From Aliitabrizicola sp041905595 (lineage in GTDB: Bacteria; Pseudomonadota; Alphaproteobacteria; Rhodobacterales; Rhodobacteraceae), in contig JAYRKT010000017.1 in assembly GCA_041905595.1 (NCBI GenBank), positions 1-64,000 on the forward strand: a DNA stretch of 64,000 bases, given 5' to 3'. The position numbers and the translations under genes were made by a program. The stretch's first letter is position 1; each line of letters opens with the position of its first letter. A model generated the notes under the pieces. That model made no database searches. It worked only from the letters and a program-made list of their open reading frames with translations, and was not told where the DNA came from. Below, in pieces: positions 33,734 through 43,360 of this stretch.

Positions 33734-34156
33734 TCAGTCGGCGTGGCTGCGGAAGGCCTCGAACTGCTCCAGCATCGCGCGGTATTCGGTCGGGATGTCG
33801 CGGATCGAGATCAGGCCGACGACCCGGTCGCCCTCGACCACCGGGACATGGCGAAAGCCGCCGTCGCGCATGATGTGGAAGGCCTCGGCCAGCCCCTCGT
33901 CGATGCCGACGCATTTGGGGCCGGGGGTCATCACCGCTTCAACCGGCGTCGTCTCGGGCGCCCGGCCCTGCGCCACGCATTTGCGGATGATGTCGCGCTC
34001 GCTCAGGATGCCCGACAGGCGCCCGTCCGACAGCACCACCACCGTGCCGACATTCAGCCGGTCGAGCACGCGCGCCGCCTCGCTGACACTCTGGCCGGTC
34101 TCGACCCGGGCCAGTTCGCGCCCGCTCAAGACCTCGCGGATCGTTTTCGGTTTCAT
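33734..34156 (-). CDS. CBS domain protein
   Basis: A 140-residue protein made of two CBS modules (about residues 8-66 and 74-132), the pair that binds adenine nucleotides or related ligands as a sensor. Typical strand-turn patterns are VGTVVVLSDGRLSGILSERD and HVPVVEGDRVVGLISIRD. There is no attached effector domain, so it probably regulates a partner. GGGGAGG precedes the start at 34156. Confidence 0.93.
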   Translation of the reverse strand: MKPKTIREVLSGRELARVETGQSVSEAARVLDRLNVGTVVVLSDGRLSGILSERDIIRKCVAQGRAPETTPVEAVMTPGPKCVGIDEGLAEAFHIMRDGGFRHVPVVEGDRVVGLISIRDIPTEYRAMLEQFEAFRSHAD

Positions 34157-34294
34157 CTCGCCTCCCCGTCAGAGAGCCGGATGCTAGCAGAGGTCATGAG
34201 GCAACCGCGAGGGGCAGGGGGCCGACCGCGCCGATTAACCGCAGGTTAACCACCAGTCTCCAGTCTGGCCCGTGCCCGGAGGAGGGGCGGCCCG

Positions 34295-34582
34295 ATGTGG
34301 TTCCTGCTGATCCTTTTCTGCCTCGCCGCCTGCGACAGTCCTTCGCCCCGGATGATGGGGGCCGACCGGGCCGAGATGCAGGTGGCGGGCAAGACCTATG
34401 TCGTCTATCGCAAGGGCGCGGCCTTCGAGGTGATCCGCATGGACCGCGTTGCCCATGGCGGGCACGATGCGGCGCGGGTGGCAATGCTCGGGGCGGTGGC
34501 GCAGGCGACCGGATGCACCCCGGTCGCGGCCTCGGTCGCCGGCGATTCCGGGGTGATGCGCGGGCGGCTCGACTGTCCCTGA
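34295..34582 (+). CDS. Small lipoprotein, hypothetical
   Basis: A 95-residue protein with a short signal peptide and lipobox (LFCLAAC, Cys at residue 13), then a compact domain containing TYVVYRKGAAFEVIRMD and a terminal cysteine near residue 94. It is probably anchored in the envelope. I recognise no family. GGAGGAGGGG lies upstream. It precedes parA in the same direction by 85 bases. Confidence 0.72.
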   Translation: MWFLLILFCLAACDSPSPRMMGADRAEMQVAGKTYVVYRKGAAFEVIRMDRVAHGGHDAARVAMLGAVAQATGCTPVAASVAGDSGVMRGRLDCP

Positions 34583-34667
34583 GGCGCGCGGGGCCAGATC
34601 GTCGCATCCCACGTGCATTCCCGTGCGTCCTGGTCTATGCTGCAATGCGGCATAGGAGGTCAGACGC

Positions 34668-35294
34668 ATGGCGGGCAAGGTCATCACCATCGCGCAGCAG
34701 AAGGGCGGATCTGGCAAGACGACGCTCGCCGTGAACCTCGCCGTCGCCTTCACCCGGCGGGGGATGACGGTTGCTCTGCTGGACACCGACCCGCAGGGCA
34801 GCCTTGGCCGCTGGTTCCTGACCCGGCGCGAAAGGCTCGGCCAGCCGGGGATGGACCTGTCCACCGCTTCGGCCTGGGGCGTGTCCTACGAATGCGAAAA
34901 ACTGCGCAAGACCAACGATGTGGTGATCGTTGACACTCCGCCCAAGGTCGATGCCGATCTGCGCCCGGCGCTGCGCGAGGCCGATCTGGTGCTCATCCCG
35001 GTCTCGGCCAGCCATGTCGACCTCTGGGCGACCGACGGTGTGCTGGACCTTGCCGCGAGGGAACGCAAACGCGCGACCATCGTGCTGAACCGGACGAAAT
35101 CCGGTACGCGCCTCGGCGAGGAAGTGGCGGCGGCGGCCGCGAATCTCGAGGCGGAAGTGGCCGAGTCGCGCTTTGGCCAGCGCGTCGTCTTTGCCGAGAC
35201 GCTGGGGCAGGGCCTTGGCGCGCAGGAATTCGGAAAGTCGCAGGCCTCGACCGAGGTCGAGGCGCTCGCCACAGAGATTCTCTCGCGGATCTAG
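34668..35294 (+). CDS. ParA family ATPase, orphan
   Basis: A 208-residue deviant-Walker ATPase. The signature KGGSGKTT (12-19) includes the first lysine needed for sandwich dimers, followed by LLDTDPQGSLGRW and VIVDTPPKVDADLR. There is no N-terminal DNA-binding domain and no parB or parS-like gene beside it, so it is not the chromosome partition operon. It may position a protein complex, as MipZ- or PpfA-like proteins do. AGGAGG precedes the ATG. Its stop overlaps the convergent gene by four bases. Confidence 0.9.
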   Translation: MAGKVITIAQQKGGSGKTTLAVNLAVAFTRRGMTVALLDTDPQGSLGRWFLTRRERLGQPGMDLSTASAWGVSYECEKLRKTNDVVIVDTPPKVDADLRPALREADLVLIPVSASHVDLWATDGVLDLAARERKRATIVLNRTKSGTRLGEEVAAAAANLEAEVAESRFGQRVVFAETLGQGLGAQEFGKSQASTEVEALATEILSRI

Positions 35295-35518
35295 GCGGCG
35301 GGGGAGGAGGGTCCCTTGATGACCAGGACCCAGAGCGCATAGGCGCCCGCCGCACCAAACATCACGGCCCAGCCTGGGCTGCCAGTGGCCAGTTCCACCG
35401 CGCCCCAGCACAAGGGCACCAAGGCCGTCGCCCATCGCCGCCAGGCCTGGCGAAAGAACGGGTGGTCTGCGTCAAGCAGGCGCAAAGGCGGTCGGACGGG
35501 GGGTGGTGTGTCGGTCAT
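35291..35518 (-). CDS. Small membrane protein, hypothetical
   Basis: A 75-residue protein with two hydrophobic segments (about residues 28-45 and 47-65) after a Pro-rich N-terminus (MTDTPPPVRPPLRLLDADHP). No family is recognised. The start at 35518 is chosen because the longer frame lacks a ribosome site. Its start lies four bases from the stop of the upstream exported-protein gene, so the two are probably cotranscribed. Confidence 0.65.
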   Translation of the reverse strand: MTDTPPPVRPPLRLLDADHPFFRQAWRRWATALVPLCWGAVELATGSPGWAVMFGAAGAYALWVLVIKGPSSPAA

Positions 35519-35522
35519 CACG

Positions 35523-35807
35523 CTACTCGGCGAAAGGGGCGGACAGTTCGACGGCATGGCTCGCCTTGTCATAGATGCAGATCATGCGATCAGTGCCGGA
35601 CTCGGTATCGACCGTAACGATGGCGACGCCGTAATGCTCGGACCCGTACGGGTTGACCTCGATGGTCGCTGCCGCCTTTTCGGGGGCGAGTGACTTGCAG
35701 GCGGCCCTGACATCCTGCCGGAACACATCCCAGGCCTCGCCTGTCGAGGCGATGGTTGGCGTGGCAGACATAAGGAGCAAGGGCGCGATCAACAGTCGCA
35801 TCGGCAT
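35523..35807 (-). CDS. Exported hypothetical protein
   Basis: A 94-residue secreted protein with a signal peptide (RLLIAPLLLMSATPTIAS). The mature part contains EAWDVFRQDVRAACKSLAPE and MICIYDKASHAVELSAPF with two cysteines that could pair. I do not recognise the family; similar short proteins occur in Rhodobacteraceae. GGGGAAAG precedes ATG 35807. It heads a probable two-gene operon with the small membrane protein. Confidence 0.7.
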   Translation of the reverse strand: MPMRLLIAPLLLMSATPTIASTGEAWDVFRQDVRAACKSLAPEKAAATIEVNPYGSEHYGVAIVTVDTESGTDRMICIYDKASHAVELSAPFAE

Positions 35808-35866
35808 CTTTCCCCGATTATTCGATTTCTAGGAATGCTAGGGCGAAACGGTCTTGGCGCAAGCGC

Positions 35867-36505
35867 TTACCCCGACGAGATGCGATAATCTGCCGGTGCG
35901 CTTTCGTCGCGGATCACCCGGCCGTTCGGCAGATCGTTGCCGTCGAGTTTCCAGGCGATCTCGGCTTCAGACAGGCCATACCCCTGCCAGCGCGCGGTCA
36001 GCCTTTCGCGCAGGACCTCTTCGATCACATCGACCATGACCGTGACATCGAAAAGCGGTCGCAAGCCCGACCAGGGGCTGCGGTCCAGCAGAAGGTAGTT
36101 GCCCTCTGCCACGATGATCGGCACTTCGGCAGGGATCAGCCGCGCACCGGCCCTTGCAATCTCGAGGTTCCGGTCAAACACCGGGACGGCGACAAAGTCC
36201 TCGTCCCGGGCGCGCAGACGTTTCAGCACATGGGCAAGCCCGCCCACGTCGAAGGTCTCGGGCGCCCCCTTGCGCGGTCTCAGGCCGGCCGGAACGAGGT
36301 AAAGGTCGTCGTAATGGAACCCGTCCATGGGCAGGACTGCGGCGGAGCCCGGTTGGCGGGCGTTCAGCGTCTCGACCAGCGCCTCGGCCAATGTCGACTT
36401 TCCCGATCCCGGCGCCCCGGCAATGGCGGCGATGACCCTCCCTGTCCTCGCGCGTGACGTCAGCAGCTCTGCGAGTTCATCAGCACCGATTGCTTCGCTT
36501 GTCAT
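35867..36505 (-). CDS. P-loop nucleoside/sugar kinase (uridine kinase-like)
   Basis: A 212-residue P-loop kinase of the phosphoribulokinase/uridine kinase family. Walker A is GAPGSGKST (30-38), then LPMDGFHYDDLYL, and the lid/Walker B area has IIVAEGNYLLLD. This branch matches kinases often found with sugar ABC transporters (FrcK type) and pantothenate-kinase-like folds; no transporter is nearby, so the substrate is open. The start at 36505 gives the family length. Confidence 0.87.
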   Translation of the reverse strand: MTSEAIGADELAELLTSRARTGRVIAAIAGAPGSGKSTLAEALVETLNARQPGSAAVLPMDGFHYDDLYLVPAGLRPRKGAPETFDVGGLAHVLKRLRARDEDFVAVPVFDRNLEIARAGARLIPAEVPIIVAEGNYLLLDRSPWSGLRPLFDVTVMVDVIEEVLRERLTARWQGYGLSEAEIAWKLDGNDLPNGRVIRDESAPADYRISSG

Positions 36506-36627
36506 GGCAGGCACTCCCTTGGTCCGAGACTGGCCCAGGCAGCCTCGGGGATGCAAGGACCTCGCGGAAATGGCTTCTGGTGCAGCGGGTTCCACCGTAA
36601 GCTGATCGGATCAGAGGGAGAGTCGGA

Positions 36628-36882
36628 ATGGGTGTCTCAAGTGTTCTGGCTATGCTCATCGTGGGTGCGATCGCCGGCTGGCTGGCAGGAAAGATCGTCG
36701 CGGGGGCGGGATTTGGTGTACTCGGCAACATTGTCGTCGGTATTGTCGGCGCGCTTGTTGCGGGCTTTGTCCTGCCGCGGCTCGGCTTCGGTGGGCCCGG
36801 AGGGGCGTTCAGCGCAATCATTCATGCGACCATCGGCGCGGTGATCTTCCTGGCGCTGGTGCGGCTGGTGAAACGGGTCTGA
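36628..36882 (+). CDS. GlsB/YeaQ/YmgE family stress membrane protein
   Basis: An 84-residue inner-membrane protein with three hydrophobic segments and many glycines (VGAIAGWLAGKIVAGAG, GNIVVGIVGALVAGF, HATIGAVIFLALV). This is the transglycosylase-associated (GlsB/YeaQ/YmgE) family, linked to general stress responses; its mechanism is unknown. GGGAGAG precedes the ATG. The monooxygenase-like gene follows after 25 bases and may be cotranscribed. Confidence 0.93.
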   Translation: MGVSSVLAMLIVGAIAGWLAGKIVAGAGFGVLGNIVVGIVGALVAGFVLPRLGFGGPGGAFSAIIHATIGAVIFLALVRLVKRV

Positions 36883-36907
36883 TCGACCCGGAGGAGGGGA
36901 GGATAGT

Positions 36908-37225
36908 ATGCCGGAAATCTCGACTTCATTTGATGGCCAGACCGTCCTCACCACCTTCGAGATGACGCCGGGCACGGCCGCCGACCTGATGGAGGCGCTG
37001 CAGTCCGCCTATGCTGAGTTCATCCGCCACCAGCCAGGCTTCCTTGGCGCGGGGCTGCACATGAACGATGCCCAGACGCGGATCGCCAACTACTCGAAAT
37101 GGAGGCGGCGCGAGGACTTCATGGCCATGCTGCGCACACCCGAGATGCGTGAGCGCAACCGCAGGATCTCTGCGCTGTGCTCGCGGTTCGAGCCGGTCAT
37201 GTATGACGTGATGAGCGTATTCTGA
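36908..37225 (+). CDS. Antibiotic biosynthesis monooxygenase-fold protein
   Basis: A 105-residue protein of the ABM (dimeric alpha/beta barrel) fold. The pattern VLTTFEMTPGTAADLMEALQ, then PGFLGAGLHMN and IANYSKWRRREDF, is typical of this family, whose members include small monooxygenases and haem-degrading enzymes. No catalytic role can be assigned. GGAGGGGAGGA precedes ATG 36908. Confidence 0.85.
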   Translation: MPEISTSFDGQTVLTTFEMTPGTAADLMEALQSAYAEFIRHQPGFLGAGLHMNDAQTRIANYSKWRRREDFMAMLRTPEMRERNRRISALCSRFEPVMYDVMSVF

Positions 37226-37260
37226 CGTTGGCACTGCCTGTCGTCAGGCGGGGCTTTCGA

Positions 37261-37779
37261 TCACTTTCCGCTTCGACCATGCCATTTCGACAGTTCGCCC
37301 ATGACATAGACCAGCACCGACCCAGTCCAGCCGAACGTGAACAACCCTGAAATCGCGATCATCGGGCCGATCAGGCTCCATCCGGGGGGAACGGTCACAT
37401 TCCCGGCGCCAAGCGTCGTGTATTGCTCGAGCGTGAAGCTGTAGGCATGGCGGAAGGTATCCGTCAGACCAAGATACCAGATTGGCACGGCCCAGATGAA
37501 GGTCTCGACGAGATGGGCCATGGCCAATGCGGCGACGGTCATGCCCATCAGCAAATTGACACGCCAATGGGCCGTGTGATTGTCGACCTTCCTGAAGGCC
37601 TTGGCGAAATGGCGTGAAATAAGCCCAAGAAACCAGCCATGCAGTCCGATCACCAGGACCACGCCCGGAATGGCCAGACTGACCTCGGTCAAGGGGGATG
37701 GGTTGGCGAGATCGTTCGAAACCGCGACACCAACCGATTCGACGAGGGGTTCAACGGTAGTGGAAAGTGTATCTGACAT
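37261..37779 (-). CDS. Ion channel domain protein (two-helix potassium channel type)
   Basis: A 172-residue membrane protein. It has hydrophobic helices near residues 35-55, 72-98 and 133-160, and between the last two a pore-like segment YTTLGAGNVTVPPGW where potassium channels carry the TVGYG filter. The filter is altered (TTLGAGN), so ion selectivity is uncertain. It has no ligand-binding domain. Upstream and downstream genes are unrelated. Confidence 0.78.
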   Translation of the reverse strand: MSDTLSTTVEPLVESVGVAVSNDLANPSPLTEVSLAIPGVVLVIGLHGWFLGLISRHFAKAFRKVDNHTAHWRVNLLMGMTVAALAMAHLVETFIWAVPIWYLGLTDTFRHAYSFTLEQYTTLGAGNVTVPPGWSLIGPMIAISGLFTFGWTGSVLVYVMGELSKWHGRSGK

Positions 37780-37897
37780 CGTTTACCAGCCGGCATTGAC
37801 CTGCCATTGCCTAACCGCAGCCATGGCGGATAGGCAAGCCTGGCCAGACCTCGCTGGCACGGAAGCGCCAGTGCCTGTGAAGGCGAAGGCTGTGGGG

Positions 37898-38830
37898 TCA
37901 GCCGGAGACGTGGTCCCTGCCGACTACGAAATCGGTAGCTCCCAGGACCCGGTGGGCGGCTGGCGGCACTGACCGGAGTGGCTTTTCGGCCCGACAGCCT
38001 TCGAGCCCCTTCCAGAGCGAACCTAGCCAGGCATTCGCCTGAGCGGTGAAGTGGCGATGGCCGAAGGGCTCGAATTCGCCAAAGACCGGCCCGCGCGTCG
38101 TCGCGAAAAGGTCGATGCGCATGAAGACCCCAAGCTGCGCGCCCATCGACGAGGCCACTGCCACCATCTCGTCCGCAAAGGGCGGGATGGGCGCAGGACC
38201 ACAATCGGACCGGCCGCTGCTGTGAAGGTGGAAGGGCAGCGGACGCCAGTCCGGGCCAAGGCTCCAGGAGCGGGTCATCTTGCCGCCCAGACCACCGTTG
38301 CGATCAATCACCTGAATCGCCGCGACTTTCGCTCCGAAGCAGAAGAATTTGTAGTCATAGGGAATCCCGGGATTCCGGTCAAAGTTGGTCAGCAATTCCT
38401 CGACGAGGAAAGGCCCGTCAGAAGCCTGGGCGGCCTTGGTGACGAGTGCATCGATGTCCAGACGTTGGCCGCTGAACTGATCGACACCATCGCGAATGAT
38501 GAAGACGCCGCAACTGGAATGGCCGCGCTCGGGCTTCAGGACAAAATTTGTCGGGAGTTCAACGTCACGCAGCCTCTTCGCTTCAGGCAGACGCCAAAGG
38601 ACGTCAGGAATGCTGACGCCCAGGCTCCTGGCCAGGTTTGCCCCTTCGACCTTGCTGGTGAAGATGCGGGCAAGGGGGCGGTAGCTCGCGCGACGCCAAC
38701 GATCCCGCCGAGCCTGAAGCTTTGTGCTGAACGGACGCGGCGAGCCAAATCCCGCAACGACCCAAAGGTCGTGGGCAACGCGGTCCTTGATATCAAGCAG
38801 AACGTCGCGGAAGCGGGAAATGAGGCGCAA
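37898..38830 (-). CDS. ATP-grasp protein, TupA-like (polysaccharide or peptide ligase)
   Basis: A 310-residue ATP-grasp enzyme resembling the TupA-like family seen in teichuronopeptide and exopolysaccharide loci. Fold landmarks are LPTNFVLKPERGHSSCG (ATP-binding strand and loop), FLVEELL, YDYKFFCFG and the metal-binding FGEFEPFGH. It probably joins an amino acid or similar group to a polysaccharide. No ATG or GTG is available; the frame opens after a TGA and the best start is TTG 38830 with GAGAG before it. It is divergent from a glycosyltransferase gene. Confidence 0.82.
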   Translation of the reverse strand: MRLISRFRDVLLDIKDRVAHDLWVVAGFGSPRPFSTKLQARRDRWRRASYRPLARIFTSKVEGANLARSLGVSIPDVLWRLPEAKRLRDVELPTNFVLKPERGHSSCGVFIIRDGVDQFSGQRLDIDALVTKAAQASDGPFLVEELLTNFDRNPGIPYDYKFFCFGAKVAAIQVIDRNGGLGGKMTRSWSLGPDWRPLPFHLHSSGRSDCGPAPIPPFADEMVAVASSMGAQLGVFMRIDLFATTRGPVFGEFEPFGHRHFTAQANAWLGSLWKGLEGCRAEKPLRSVPPAAHRVLGATDFVVGRDHVSG

Positions 38831-38848
38831 TTTGGAACTCTCGACACA

Positions 38849-38863
38849 ATTTTGTCACAAAAT
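38849..38863. promoter_or_regulatory. Perfect AT-rich palindrome, candidate operator
   Basis: ATTTTGTCACAAAAT is a 15-base perfect palindrome around a central C, lying 18 bases upstream of the TTG start of the ATP-grasp gene in the AT-rich divergent spacer 38831-39107. Position and symmetry suggest a repressor or activator site. The cognate regulator is unknown. Confidence 0.5.
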
Positions 38864-39107
38864 AGTTACTGGATTTTCACAATCTCGGTAGCCGCAAATT
38901 CGTGAACAATCCGTTTTCCGACCACTTGCCCAGCCGAGAAGAAGGGGCCGGACTTGGGCGCAATTCTGGGTTGTGGGTCGGTATGAAACGCCTGGTTTAA
39001 TTGCGTATTTCTGGCCTCGGGCAGTCGGCGGCCCAGACGGCCCTGTCAAGGCTCGGGAAATTTCATGTCATGGCTTAGACTTCTCGCGGATCTTCCTCGG
39101 AGACCAG

Positions 39108-40277
39108 ATGGTGCAGGTCGGAGCCGGAAATGAGGATGGGGTGGGTGCCCGCGGTGCTTCAGGCCTGCGCGCTGCTCGCCTTCGTGTCGGGAGCTGGCCG
39201 GGCCGCGAGTCGCGCTACAACGCCTTTATCGTCAATTTTCTTGACGGTTTGCAGGCTGCCGGACTCGAGGTGGTCAGCCTTCCCGATCCCGCTGCCTTTG
39301 CCGAGGCAGACGTCGACATCCTGATCCTGCATTGGCTGGAGCGGTTGTTCTGGACGGCGCACAGTGACCTAGATCTGTTCCACAGGGTCGCCCGGTTTCT
39401 CAGGGCTCTTCGAGGCCTTCCCGAGCAGACGCGGATCGTCTGGCTGGTCCACAACCTTGCCCCACACGAACGGCGTCCGCTGCATCAGTGGATGTGGCGT
39501 CGTCTTCTGCCGGTCGTGGCGCGTCGCACCGACGCGGTCCTGACCTTGTCGCCCGGTACTGTCGATCAGGTCCGAGGGGCGATTCCCGAACTGAGCGGCT
39601 GCCCGGCGCTGGGTTGTCGGCATCCGGCGTACAAGGTGTCCTCTGACGCTCCGGCTGGCGAAATCCGCCGAAGTTTGGGAGTGCCAGAGGGTGTCAGGGT
39701 GATTGGGTATGTCGGAAACTTGCGGCCTTACAAAGGGTTGGATGGGATAGTTCAGGTATTTTCACAGCTGCAGGATCCTGATCTGCGCCTGCTTCTGGCC
39801 GGGGATGCCGCCGCCGGTGACAGCGAGGCACTTCGGGCAATGGCGGCCGGGGATTCCCGCATCATGATCGAGGCGCGGCGCCTGGATACGGCAGAGTACG
39901 ATGCCCGCCTTAAAGCCAGCGACCTGATCGTCGCGCCGTTTCGAAACTATCTGCATTCCGGTTCGATGATCCACGCGCTCTGCGCCGGGCGGCCCTTGCT
40001 GACACCGGACACGCCCTTCGCGAGGGATCTGGCTGGGGCGGTCGGACAGGGTTGGGTCACGACCTATGACAGTCCCCTGACGGTCGAGACGCTGCGGACG
40101 ACGCTTGACCAAGTGCCGCAGGGCGGGGCGCCCGATTTGGCGGCCTTTCAACCGGACTGCGTGGGCAGGGAGGTGGCGGCCTTCCTGCGCGAGGTCAGCG
40201 CCTCCCCGCGCCGGGCACGGGGCGGCGTCAGATCTCGTCGTGGTTCAGGATGGCCGGGTTCCAGTAGCGGACGGTGA
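39108..40277 (+). CDS. Glycosyltransferase, GT4-like
   Basis: A 389-residue glycosyltransferase of the GT-B fold. The C-terminal donor domain has IGYVGNLRPYKGLDGIVQVF, LLLAGDAAAGDSEALRAM and the GT4-type FRNYLHSGSMIHALCAGRP where the nucleotide-sugar-binding Glu usually lies. The acceptor is unknown but is probably an exopolysaccharide, given the divergent ATP-grasp gene. ATG 39108 has GGAGA upstream; the frame opens at 38973. The last 50 bases overlap the convergent YciI gene and encode a low-complexity Arg/Gly/Ser tail. Confidence 0.85.
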   Translation: MVQVGAGNEDGVGARGASGLRAARLRVGSWPGRESRYNAFIVNFLDGLQAAGLEVVSLPDPAAFAEADVDILILHWLERLFWTAHSDLDLFHRVARFLRALRGLPEQTRIVWLVHNLAPHERRPLHQWMWRRLLPVVARRTDAVLTLSPGTVDQVRGAIPELSGCPALGCRHPAYKVSSDAPAGEIRRSLGVPEGVRVIGYVGNLRPYKGLDGIVQVFSQLQDPDLRLLLAGDAAAGDSEALRAMAAGDSRIMIEARRLDTAEYDARLKASDLIVAPFRNYLHSGSMIHALCAGRPLLTPDTPFARDLAGAVGQGWVTTYDSPLTVETLRTTLDQVPQGGAPDLAAFQPDCVGREVAAFLREVSASPRRARGGVRSRRGSGWPGSSSGR

Positions 40278-40527
40278 TCCGGGCGCGCAGCCCGGCCTTC
40301 GTGGCGGGATCAGCGGCAATCAGCGCCATGGCCTCGTCCCGGCTGTCAGCCTCGACGATCAGCAAGCTGCCGGTCTTGGTCTCGCCATCGTCCGAGCGCA
40401 GGCTGCCCGCGGCAAGGATGCGGTCGCGGATCGAAAGCTCGTAGGCCCAATGCGCCGCCATCAACTCCGCGTCGGCGCGCAGGCGCGGGCCGTCGGGGCC
40501 ATCTTCGGAGAGGATCAACCAAGCCAT
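40228..40527 (-). CDS. YciI family protein
   Basis: A 99-residue protein of the YciI-like (dimeric alpha/beta barrel) family. Landmarks are MAWLILSEDGPDG, RLRADAELMAAHWAYE with the family's conserved His, GSLLIVEADSRDEAM and YWNPAIL. A catalytic role is known only for a few relatives (YciI dehydrochlorinases), so function is open. The start at 40527 is chosen over the longer frame because it gives the family N-terminus. It overlaps the glycosyltransferase 3' end by 50 bases on the opposite strand. Confidence 0.88.
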   Translation of the reverse strand: MAWLILSEDGPDGPRLRADAELMAAHWAYELSIRDRILAAGSLRSDDGETKTGSLLIVEADSRDEAMALIAADPATKAGLRARITVRYWNPAILNHDEI

Positions 40528-40718
40528 AGGACACCCGCTTTCCGTGTTTGTCGGGCGGGCTATCACCCCCAACCGATCCTCAAGCGACTACCAGCGAATG
40601 ATTGTCGGCCGCAAGAGAGCGGGCGTGAAAGGTCCTCGCCCACACTCGTGCCGAGGCATGACGCCTGCCCTGCGGTCGGCTGCGCCTTGGGGGGCGGGAC
40701 GGCCGCCGCTTGAGCAGG

Positions 40719-40796
40719 TCAGAAGATGTTGAAGAGGTAGAGCAGGATGATGACGACGATGGGCACACCAAGCAGCCAGGCGATGATACCTTTCAT
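40719..40796 (-). CDS. 25-residue membrane microprotein
   Basis: MKGIIAWLLGVPIVVIILLY is followed by LFNIF: a single hydrophobic helix with a short basic start. AAGGAG lies seven bases upstream of the ATG at 40796, a strong and well-spaced site. Near-identical tiny proteins are conserved in many Proteobacteria and are usually unannotated. Function is unknown; a role in membrane stress or as a regulator of a larger membrane protein is possible. Confidence 0.75.
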   Translation of the reverse strand: MKGIIAWLLGVPIVVIILLYLFNIF

Positions 40797-40882
40797 GGGT
40801 AGTCTCCTTGTTTGACCAAGAAGTAACGCCCGCAATGAAAGTGGGTTCCCCGTCGCGGGGGCGCCGGCCGCAGATGTGCAGA

Positions 40883-40902
40883 GCCGGCCCCAGCAGGCCG
40901 GC
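40883..40902 (-). terminator. Hairpin after DUF4256 gene
   Basis: GCCGGCC-ccagca-GGCCGGC is a perfect 7-bp stem starting six bases after the minus-strand stop at 40909. No T tract follows. Confidence 0.5.
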
Positions 40903-40908
40903 CGCATC

Positions 40909-41454
40909 TCAAACTGTCAACCGGCCCCGGAACCCGCGCGCCGCGTAGTAGGAATCCGCGCCGTTGTGGTAGGTGAAGACGGTGTCGTAGCGCCGGTCGC
41001 AGAAGAGGGCGCCGCCGAGCTTGCGGATACGCTCCGGTGTCTGGATCCAGCTTGAGGTCTTGCGGTCGAAAACGCCGAAGGTCTGCAGGGCGCGGTATTG
41101 GTCCTCATCGAGGAGAGTGATGCCGATCTCGGCCGCGCGCTCGGTCGCGCAGCCGGCGGGCTTGTTCTCCTTGCGGGCATCGAGGGCGGCGCGGTCGAAG
41201 CAGAGGCTGCGCCGGCCGGCCGGGCTTTCGGGGGAACAGTCGCAGAAGATGACCTGCCCGGTGGCAGGGTCGAGGCCGATCACATCCGGCTCGCCGCCGG
41301 TCTGTTCCATCCGCGAGAGGGAGGCGAGACTTTCCGGATGGGCGTGGAGCCGCGCCTCGACCGTTGCCCAGTCAATCTCCGAGTGGCGGGCCCGGTTGGC
41401 GGTGAAGCGGTCCTTCAGGGTTCGGAGCAGGTCGTCGGATGGAAGCGGGTCCAC
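40909..41454 (-). CDS. DUF4256 family protein
   Basis: A 181-residue protein of the DUF4256 family, function unknown. The family pattern is clear: RFTANRARHSEIDWATVEAR, QTGGEPDVIGLD, FCDCSPESPAGRRSLCFD, and SWIQTPERIRKLGGALFCDR near the C-terminus, with TYHNGADSYYAARGFRG at the end. No signal peptide or membrane segment is seen. Confidence 0.88.
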   Translation of the reverse strand: MDPLPSDDLLRTLKDRFTANRARHSEIDWATVEARLHAHPESLASLSRMEQTGGEPDVIGLDPATGQVIFCDCSPESPAGRRSLCFDRAALDARKENKPAGCATERAAEIGITLLDEDQYRALQTFGVFDRKTSSWIQTPERIRKLGGALFCDRRYDTVFTYHNGADSYYAARGFRGRLTV

Positions 41455-41623
41455 GTCGCACCTTTCGGATGGGCTATCTCGGACGATGTGGGTCGGAGTG
41501 TGGCTTGCGGCTGCCTGCGGAGCAAGCGGTCGGTTCGCGTCGTCTTTCGGCGCTGTTGGCGGCTCGAAATCCGCAATGCGACCCGCGTCTGCTGAGGATG
41601 GCCAGGCTCGTTTGGCATTGCGT

Positions 41624-41684
41624 CAAGACAGCCTGTCTTGGCATTGGCAGGCTGTAAGGTGCGCGATGAACGCGCACCTTACAG
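41624..41684. repeat. Two tandem hairpins downstream of ettA
   Basis: CAAGACA-gcc-TGTCTTG (41624-41640) is followed by the perfect 14-bp stem CTGTAAGGTGCGCG-atgaa-CGCGCACCTTACAG (41652-41684). TTGGCATTG occurs as a direct repeat at 41612-41620 and 41638-41646. The longer hairpin begins 21 bases after the ettA stop on the minus strand, with no T tract. The 250-base gap 41455-41704 holds no convincing gene. Confidence 0.7.
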
Positions 41685-41704
41685 GCCAAATGGTGTTGTC
41701 GACG

Positions 41705-43360
<1,656 letters not shown>

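Noticed and set aside
34668..35294. Chromosome partition operon parAB
   Set aside because: No parB, no parS-like palindromes and no gidAB neighbours were seen.
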